Shown here: one piece after another, positions 55,401 through 64,000 of the stretch
Layout of the letters: each line of letters opens with the position of its first letter
Numbering within the stretch: the first letter of the stretch is position 1
Origin: Pollenia angustigena
Lineage: Eukaryota > Arthropoda > Insecta > Diptera > Polleniidae
Length of the DNA: 64,000 bases
Assembly (NCBI GenBank): GCA_930367215.1
Contig: OV884059.1
Coordinates: 29,040,945-29,104,944 of the forward strand
Direction of reading: 5' to 3'
Position numbers and translations under genes: made by a program
The notes under the pieces: model-generated
What the model was told of the DNA's origin: nothing
Database searches by the model: none
Seen by the model: the letters and a program-made list of their open reading frames with translations, nothing else

Positions 55401-56545
55401 CAGTGTTACCACCAGCAAAATTCAAAATTACACTTGAGATGAAGCAAAATTACCCGATTTAAATAAAATTACACCTGTGATACAATTGAATATTTATTTA
55501 ATAAAAAGACATTTACAAAGAAGCAAAAACACAAAAAACTCATTCAAGGAAGATCAATATTGTCAAACTGTTAAGATTCTTATTGTAATTTTAAGTAAAT
55601 TCACAAAATTAACATTAAAGACTTTAAACAATTAATAAAACTCCTAAAATAATGAGTTTAACTGCCACATTTGGTTGCATATATCTATGAATATGCTCAC
55701 TGCAAGTCCTTTATAATGGGTGTTTTTTAGCGCCATAGACCTCAAAATTAATTTTTTTTTTGTGTTGCTTACCATTTTAAGTTTCATGGTCTAACAAAAT
55801 GCCTGCAGGGGTTTATACAACTGTCCCTTTCGTAATTCAGTTTTACAACTGTAATGGGCGTTAAATATTCTCCAAAACTAAAGCATTAAAAAGCTGCAAG
55901 ATAATACTAAAATTAATTATGTGTTGCAATATTGGAAACATATCTTTCTTCATTTTTAGTTTGAATAACTTTTTCTATAAACTTCAGGTTCTTAATCACT
56001 TTATCCAAATCAAAGGGTTCATCTAGCGACATTCATTACCAAACTTTAGAAAATATATTTTTAATGATTGAAGTCTTTTCTTAAAAACAAACCGAGACTT
56101 TGACTTATAAGACTTTGACTATAAGCAACAGTACAAAGTATATTTATTACAAGTACATGCAAGTGATCAGCTGTTCAGTTGTTTTATTTTCGATAGTGTC
56201 AAAATTTGCTTACATTTTAGTGCGCCATGATTTTTTTTTTTTTTTGTTTTCTTTATGTTTGGCTGTTTGACAGTATCAAATGTTTTTACACAAACAAAAT
56301 GAATGTTGTTTTTTTATTGTTGATTTGTTGTAGACTTGCATGTACTTGGTATAAATATACTTTGCAACAGTATTTAAAAAGAAATAAATGTCATCACTGA
56401 AATCGAATCTGGATTTTATTTGGGTATCTTAAGTCAGAATTTCAAATTACACCTGAACTACACCTAAGAGAAATTACCCGCGCTCTACCCACTACAGTAA
56501 AAATTATACCAAATTCGGGTTATTACCCACAAAGTGGCAACACTG
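55401..56545. mobile_element. hAT element O (1145 bp, ATGCAAGC target duplication)
   Basis: The ends are CAGTGTTACCACC and GTGGCAACACTG, between perfect ATGCAAGC repeats (55393-55400 and 56546-56553). Subterminal aattacacct and aaattaccc motifs occur at both ends. No transposase is seen. A smaller element is nested at 56134-56364. Confidence 0.85.
56134..56364. mobile_element. hAT-type MITE (231 bp, CAACAGTA target duplication), nested in element O
   Basis: The ends CAAAGTATATTTAT and ATAAATATACTTTG are inverted, and the inner arms share AAGTACATGCAAGT. CAACAGTA flanks both sides (56126-56133 and 56365-56372). Confidence 0.8.
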
Positions 56546-56553
56546 ATGCAAGC

Positions 56554-57460
56554 AAAAAATAATTCAATGCTGAGAGATGAGACTAAAAATTTATATGAGA
56601 TTAAAACCCTCACTTTGTAATTTTACTCTCAGAGTGGCACTAACAACGAAAACTTTAATATTTCCTTACTTGGTTTTCTTTCTTTTTAGCAATTTTTTTT
56701 CGTTTCAATTAAAAAATTATTCAAAAATAAACTCAGTTTTAATTATAAATTTATTCAATTGAATTAAACGTTTACTTAAATCAACAACATTACTGCAGAA
56801 AACATTGTTAACACTGTGTGTTAACAATGTACAAACACCACTACGTGTTAAAAGACCAAAAAAAAGACCCGTGTCTCCCAGTCTTGCCCAAAGTCATTCA
56901 CTTTTTTATGCCCCCCCCCCCCCCCCCCCCCCCCCAAAGATTTGGGGCCTCGGTGTCATTTTTGCAAAAAGTGATAATTTTCTCAGGCTCCTATCTTGCA
57001 AACCGTTCGTAATTTTGATTTACCCACTGAGACAAAGTTGTAGCTCTTGCCATAAAGAACAAAAATTGTAAACATATAAAAACAACAAAACTTCATCTTC
57101 AAGATAAAAATCGCAAAAATCTGTAAAAAATTCGAATTTTCTTACCTTTTTCTCCTGTTCAGGTCTATAGGTAGCAAACCGTTCAAAATTCAAGGAAACA
57201 AGCAAACACAAAAATGTACCTTAGATGTCAATAAACAACTTTCTAGTGCATATAAACTTCCTAGGAATTATTCCTAACACCGTTTAAGTAGCGCTTATGT
57301 AGCCGCATAAGTGAAAAATGTCCCGAAAATTTTTTAATTTTATTTGTTTTTTCTTTACTTCAACATTGAGATAATATGCTATCTATAACCATATACAAAC
57401 ACTACTACGTGATAAAAGACCAAAAAAAAAAGACCCGTGTCTCCCAGTAGTAGTGTGTTT
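56554..57460. other. Repeat-rich interval with a 25-base C run; no gene
   Basis: A block around ccactacgtgttaaaagacc and gacccgtgtctcccagt occurs at 56836-56882 and again at 57397-57448. A C run spans 56911-56935. The proline-run frames at 56805 and 56818 simply read through it. Confidence 0.5.
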
Positions 57461-57599
57461 AGAGGGGTTCCAAATATGATTTTCCATACAAAGTTGGGAG
57501 CCTACCAGTAGGGGTGTTCACAATCTGTAAACATTAATAAAAAGTTGGGTGTATATCATGAGGGTTATTCACAGACTGTGAACACCCTAATGCCATGCA

Positions 57600-57730
57600 T
57601 TTACTTCTGAGAAATAGAGTCCTTTTATACTGTAGGGATTCCAAATATGATTTTCCATACAAAGTTGGGAGCCAGTCCTTTTATACTGTAGGGATTCCAA
57701 ATATGATTTTCCATACAAAGTTGGGAGTCA
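57600..57730. repeat. Tandem duplication (57-bp unit, two copies)
   Basis: agtccttttatactgtaggg followed by attccaaatatgattttcca occurs twice in a row. A third partial copy of the second half lies near 57467. Confidence 0.65.
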
Positions 57731-57867
57731 GTAAATTTTGTGAGGGATGAAAATTTTACTTGTGCATAAGAATTTGTGGGAAAATTTTTTTTTTTGTTTA
57801 TAGTGGTAGGTGTTAAATTTTACTTATACGTGTCTTGAATATTTGTTTATGACTTTTTTTTTTGCTT

Positions 57868-59450
57868 TGCGTATTCATATTGATGATTTACAAGTTGTTG
57901 GTGTGAAATTTCTTCGTGGACGTCTCCGTCTTGAAGATTTTAAAAATTTTGTTAGGAATGATAATTTTACTTGTGCGTTTTCGTATTAAAGATAAAACTG
58001 ATCGTGAAATAATTATTTTTAGTTTTTTCAGTTATTGTGTGTGTGTTTAGAATAGTTAATGACTTTGTTGCATAGGTTTCCTAGTGACTTTTTGCTTTGA
58101 ATGACTCGGTAGGCTTGTGGGATAGTGAGCTAATCTCAGTATAAGGGTTGCATAATTGATTATCACTAGAGACTCTGGTCTGTTTCACTATAGCAGACTA
58201 AGGATCTAAGCAACTATTGATCGGTTGTGTGTGTGTGTGTGTGTGTGTGAGTGTGTGTGTGTGTGTGTATGATTGATAACGATTATTCATGTGAAAAGTA
58301 GGATTCCATCCACTTGTTTTTTGTATCAACAGCAACCAGCTGCACATTAACTGTGTTTACATAATTAATCAGCATAAATACTCAGAATTATATTACAAAA
58401 AAACAGTAGAAAGTAACTTCTTGGTTAATATTTTTCCTTATCGTACTCTACTCCTCCTTATTTATAACAACAACAACTTAGAATATACATGAATAGAGCT
58501 GACGCAGCTGTGACAAGTCAAACAGAAAACAAATCCAAAAAAACAAAATGTTTGGTTTTCTGAAATTCTTAAATTCTACTAAAATAAGCCCTGCCCCTTA
58601 TTTATAAATTTTTTAACTAATGAAATAAGACGGGATTGTACCAAAAATATGATTAATTGTGAAATTCAAACTGTTGATTGAACATGCTTAATCATGTTTA
58701 TAATTATTAAATATCACAAATACATTAATAAGACTAACCTAACAATATCAAAACCAGACATGATTGAACTTGAATATTATTTTTGTCAAGCTAATAGGGC
58801 CTAAATTTCTTCAATGTAAATAAAATTCAATTTTTATTTCAATATTTTGTTTAAAAGTAAAATTTTTATCTATAATAAAGAGATATAAATATTAAATGAA
58901 ATGGAAAAAATTTTGTTCTTGTACGTGTCTTGAAGATTTTAAATTTTGTGAGGGATGATAATTTTACTTGTGCGTATTCATATTGATGATTTACAAGTTG
59001 TTTATTTTAGTGGAAGGTGTGAAATTACTTCGTGTACGTGTCTTGAAGATTTTAAAATTTTGTGAGGGATGATAATTTTACTTGTGCGTTTTCGTATTAA
59101 AGATAAAACTGATCGTAGAATAAGTATTTTTTTAGTTTTTTTCAGTTATTGTGTATGTGTTTAGAATAGTTAATGACTTTGTTGCATAGGTTTTCTAGTG
59201 ACTTTTTGCATTGAATGCCTCGGTAGGCTTGTGGGATTAACCACTTTTTTTATATCAACAGCAACCGGCTGCACATCACTTTTAATTACATTTAACAAAT
59301 AGAAGGAGTTGTCATTTTTGGGTTTTGTTAATCTTAAATAGAATTATATATAAATATTTTTTTTTGCGCAGATTTTAATATCACAAGAGACTCTGGTCTG
59401 TTTCACTACAACGGACTAAAGGTCAAAGTAACTATTAATCGGTTAATTAA
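57868..59450. repeat. Two direct copies of a ~330-bp block, about 1.1 kb apart
   Basis: 57868-58230 and 58968-59440 share, in order, tattcatattgatgatttac, tgataattttacttgtgcgt, agaatagttaatgactttgt, cggtaggcttgtgggat and actctggtctgtttcacta. The two are diverged but collinear. No coding frame is seen. Confidence 0.7.
58225..58269. repeat. GT microsatellite
   Basis: A (GT)n run of about 45 bases, interrupted once by GA. Confidence 0.9.
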
Positions 59451-60165
59451 GTTAGCATATAATTTTTGTTGATAACACTTAATAAGCATTTTCTAAAAAC
59501 ATTTGCAGATAGTTTCACTATTACTCAATGTTTATAAACTTTTATTTATTTTTTCTAGTTTGATACTCTATAATATAAGTTTAATGAAGAATTTTTCTAT
59601 GGTTTGATACTCTACAATGACAGTATAGTTAAGAATTTAGTTCAATCCATGGATACACTGCATACAGTTAATAATTATACATTATACATACAAATACAAT
59701 AAAATTTCCATTTTATTAACCATAGTACATGGTTTATTAATTGTTTTGATAATATTTAGTAAAAGTTTATATATAGTATAAACTTGAAGTCGACTATACC
59801 AATAGAATATTAAATGTTACTGAAAAAAGGAAATCATATTACAAAATCAATTAAGATGATCTAAAAAAGAGTATTACATAGGAGTTTTGAATATTTAATA
59901 AAGAAATATCTATTATATCTGCTTATAATTATCAGTTAGGAATTTAAAGATAACAAATTTGTTTTATAATTAGTACAGCTTTACATGTTTTTTTTTTCTA
60001 GTTTATTAACCATACATTATCATACCATACCATTATAATCCATAGAATATAAAACAATTTAAAATAGTTAAATCCGCAAAAGAAAATCACAAACTTTATG
60101 TATTTATTTATGTAAAACCTTACTCCATTAATCATTTATTTATACTTTATATATACTAATACCAT

Positions 60166-61573
60166 GAAATGAATAGTTCAATAACCATATTATATGGTTT
60201 ATTTAATGTTTTGTATACCGTTTTGTAATTCCTATAATTTGTTTTCCTATTATTTCCCTTATATATTTAATATTTATACACTTCCATACATCCTTAAATA
60301 TACATTCTATTTTAAGCATTTCTACTATACATATATAAAAATTTTTTTTCTTATACTCACATTCTATATTTAATCTTAGTATTATAATCTTACTCTTGAT
60401 TTTAATCTTAGTCTTAGTGTTAATCTTAGTAGCAGTCTTTTGATCTTGGTTTTATAGTTTCGGATTTCAATCTTGTTTTTTTTTTTTGTTTATAGACTTG
60501 CAACATTACTCTTGTATTACTCTTGCGTGCTGCTTTGTTTACGTTTTCTTAGACTGAATACATATATGGAAATTTAAAATTTCTTTACTTACATATAAAA
60601 TATCTATCTACTGTTATACGAATGCGTTGAACTTAGTGTTTTCAATTGAAATATTAAACTTCGATTTTAAACAGACATATCCATCTTTTATTTTATATAG
60701 GAAATTAATACTCGGTACTAGCGACAACCTCGAAGCTTGCACCGACCCCAGTTTTCATAACGTGCAAGAATCGAGTTTCTACTATACTTCATTCTCATCA
60801 AACTAATCACACAAGGCGATTTTAAGAAAATCCATACTAATCCTTTCAATTTTATCAACTCTATCCATTATATTATTATTTTAATTTTAACAAATCTTAT
60901 AAATTCTATTCAGTTCTCACATAATTTAATTCATTCTATATACAACCTTAACCATTATCTCATATTTATAGATACAGTTTTTCAATACACTTTTAAAAAC
61001 ATAGTTTGATTTTTACTTGTCTACTATATTAAAAAATAATCCATAAACTTAAATGAAAATTTAGGTTTATATTAAGTAATTTGATTAAACACTGAGATAC
61101 GCTGATGGTTTTTCTACCTTAAATTTATATATTGAATAGAAAGTTACATCTGAATGTAGTGTTTCGGTAAGAATGTCTCTATATTACTTTAAATCAGGTT
61201 TCTTATAATACAGAGTTTTTAAATGAAATATTAACAATCCTAATGTTAATTTCAATATAATTTCATTTAAATCATATATACATACATATAAATATTAATT
61301 TGTTAGAATCAAACCATCAATTACCATCATGATCTTATTAATGTCATATATTTTTTTTTTTTCATTATTTTTATTATTCGTTAAAAACTTTATATTCTTA
61401 TATATAGGAGATGCATATGATTTGGGATTTCTCCTTCATTTTAAAATTGTTTGATTTTACAATTTTTATATTAGTTATTTCAGCCTCTTCATTATCATTA
61501 TGATCATTATCATAATCATCATAATTAAGATCAGTAATATTCTTTGATCCTTAAAAACAACAATTCTATTATC
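60166..61573. repeat. Recent direct duplication, first copy
   Basis: It matches 61637-62782. 60825-61390 is nearly identical to 62036-62601 (for example gagatacgctgatggttttt at 61096 and 62307, 1211 bp apart). About 270 bp of this copy (60495-60770) are missing from the second. AT-rich and non-coding as far as I can see. Confidence 0.8.
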
Positions 61574-61636
61574 TTATGTTTTTTTTCTAGTTTGCTACTC
61601 TATAATATTAGTTTAATGAAGAGTTTTTCTATAGCA

Positions 61637-62782
61637 CGAAATGAATAGTTTAATAACCATATTATATGATTTATTTAATGTTTTTGCATACAGTTTTGTA
61701 ATTCCTATAATTTGTTTTCCTTTTATTTCCCCTTCTATACTTAATATTTATATACCTCCATATATCCTTAAATATACATTATGTTTTGAGCATTTCTTTA
61801 CTATACATATATATAAATTTTTTCCTTTACTAACATTCCTTTATTTAATCTTAATCTTATGATCTTAGTCTTGATTTTAATTAATCTTAATCTTAGTGTT
61901 AAACTTGATAGTAGCCTTTTAGTCTTGGTTTTATAGTTCGGATCTCAATCTTAGTTTTTGTATAGACATCTCATTTACAAACCTATAACTTCAATCTAAT
62001 CAAACCTATCACACAAGACGATTGTCTTCTGTTTTTCAAGAAAATCCATACTAATCCTTTCAATTTTATCAACTCTATCCATTATATTATTATTTTAATT
62101 TTAACAAATCTTATAAATTCTATTCAGTTCTCACATAATTTTATTCATTGTATATACAATCCTTAACCATTATCTCATATTTATAGATACAGTTTTTCAA
62201 TACACTTTTAAAAACATAGTTTGATTTTTACTTGCCTACTATATTAAAAAATAATCCATAAACTTAAATGAAAATTTAGGTTTATATTAAGTAATTTGAT
62301 TAAACACTGAGATACGCTGATGGTTTTTCTACCTTAAATTTATATATTGAATAGAAAGTTACATCTGAATGTAGTGTTTCGGTAAGAATGTCTCTATATT
62401 ACTTTAAATCAGGTTTCTTATAATACAGAGTTTTTAAATGAAATATTAACAATCCTAATGTTAATTTCAATATAATTTCATTTAAATCATATATACATAC
62501 ATATAAATATTAATTTGTTAGAATCAAACCATCAATTACCATCATGATCTTATTAATGTCATATATTTTTTTTTTTTCATTATTTTTATTATTCGTTAAA
62601 AACTTTATATTCTTATATGTAGGAGATACATATGATTTAGGATTTCTCCTTCATTTTAAACTTGTTTGATTTGAAAATTTTCATATTAGATATTTCAACC
62701 TTTTCATTATTATTATACTCATCATAATCATCATAATTGAGATTAGTTATATTCTTTTCTCATTAAAACCAACAATTCTATT
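61637..62782. repeat. Recent direct duplication, second copy
   Basis: It is near-identical to the first copy in its central 570 bp. Its left junction (about 61588-61637) also recalls 59558-59603 (tctagtttg, actctataatat), suggesting unequal exchange between related repeats. Confidence 0.8.
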
Positions 62783-64000
62783 ATCATAATCATCAAAATT
62801 GATATTAAATATATTTTGTTTTTATTTTTTCGTTGAAACCAACAAATCATAATCATTATTATCAAAATCAGGTTTATATATGTTTTTTTTTTTTTTTTTT
62901 TAGTCAAGATACTTTAACATCATCATAACCAGAAATATTATTTTTACAAATGTTAATATTGTGATTTTAATTAAACTGGTTATAATCACCTAAGGTTGAA
63001 ATGATAGAGATGTTATCCGTTTAATTCTGTTGACTAATTCACATTTATTAAGACATATAGATAATAACAGAATTGATAGAGGATTCATAATTGAATAACT
63101 TTGAATAAGAATTGAGCTTATAGTTGGATGTAAGTACGATTTAAACAATAATAACCGACATCGAATAAGTGATTCATCATTTTATTTAATTGAAAACATA
63201 CCACTTTACATTAAGATACCTTATTTTTAATCTGGTAGCATAAAGCAGTTACCTATTTTTGATCTGGTAACGTATAAACAGAGAGAATTAATATCAGATT
63301 TAAATAACAAACCAAATATAAGATACATTATATAATCCAACAACAACAACAATATATTCAACATGAATTGATTCGAAATAAAATACACACAATTCTTAAA
63401 TACATTCAATTAGTTTGTCTTATGATTATACTTTAGCTGAGAGAGATTAATACCATATACATATTTACACGTTATGCACTTACAACATAAAATTCAAAGT
63501 TTATTAACCATAATATATGGTTTTATATAATGTTTTAACAGCAATCATTAAAAATTTATATATAATATAAACTTATAGTTGACTGTACCATCAGAATATT
63601 GACTGATAATATCACAATAGAATCATATTACACAAACAATATATAGAATATTATAAAGAGAAAGGTATAAACTCATATGTCTGTAGGTAACAGTTAAGAA
63701 TTTTACAATATATTGGTTTAAGATATGTTATTTCTAATTAAGAGTTTAGTTTGATGGTTCTTGGAAGTTTATTTTCAATATAAATACATACATACATATT
63801 TGCTGATTTATTCCTATTTGATAATTTTTGATTTGATTGTTTTTTTTTTTCTTTTTACCTACAACACATTAATGAAATGGATATACATTAATGATGATGT
63901 TTTTTAACACTTTTAAATATTTGTTAAATATAGCTGCATCAACTTCTTAATACATCGAATCAACTTACTGAGAATTAATTTTTAAATTAATATTTTGATA
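62783..64000. other. AT-rich interval, no gene
   Basis: 63505-63605 is a diverged relative of 59725-59820 (tttatatataatataaactt, gactgtaccatcagaatatt). Otherwise it is simple AT-rich sequence up to the window end. Confidence 0.5.

Noticed and set aside
56805..57071. Proline-rich frames at 56805 and 56818
   Set aside because: The proline tract is a read-through of the 25-base C run. Two overlapping frames both show it, which is a composition effect.

Overview
The window looks like a gene-poor, very AT-rich segment of a higher fly (Schizophora, possibly a blow fly or muscid). This is an inference from spliced genes with short GT-AG introns, arthropod TCAGT initiators, a Penelope-like retroelement, mariner, many hAT-type insertions and Helitron relics. 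Nothing in it looks prokaryotic. I found no rRNA, CRISPR array or convincing tRNA.

The only host genes I can support are four vanin-like (pantetheinase/biotinidase family, nitrilase fold) loci, all on the minus strand. Two are intact: gene 1 (8419-14271, 539 aa) and gene 2 (14708-17272, 529 aa). They lie head to tail, both have four exons with intron phases 0, 1 and 2, and both encode a signal peptide, a Glu-Lys-Cys triad and a GPI-like hydrophobic tail. The pair with its flanks (about 8.4-17.8 kb) was duplicated as a second pair (about 30.0-50.8 kb), and both members of that pair are dead. Gene 3 (30058-35544) has frameshifts, a stop, a lost splice acceptor and a transposon in exon 3. Gene 4 (about 48432-49051) keeps only exons 1-2 and carries a Glu-to-Lys change at the catalytic Glu. 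Transposons expanded the second copy from about 9 to 21 kb.

Layout. 1-8.4 kb: nested DNA transposons, including a hAT (4627-6334), and a palindromic repeat carrying a hammerhead ribozyme motif (4326-4370). 8.4-17.3 kb: the intact vanin-like pair. 17.3-28.3 kb: repeats, including a mariner relic split by a MITE, two nested elements with 9-bp target duplications around a head-to-head 82-bp array (22830-24609), and a 1.5-kb foldback element (24905-26398). 28.3-50.8 kb: the decayed pair, with LINE fragments, a 9.1-kb hAT-bounded nest (38705-47827) that holds another hAT, a LINE and a Penelope-like element, and a pogo-like element (49212-50562). 50.8-56.6 kb: more TIR elements with clear target duplications. 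56.6-64 kb: AT-rich DNA without recognisable genes, partly built from direct duplications.

Functionally, genes 1 and 2 would encode secreted or membrane-anchored amidases that hydrolyse pantetheine or biotin amides. The rest is mobile DNA, mostly broken. Its value is historical: several insertions can be ordered using target duplications and the undisrupted paralogous sites.
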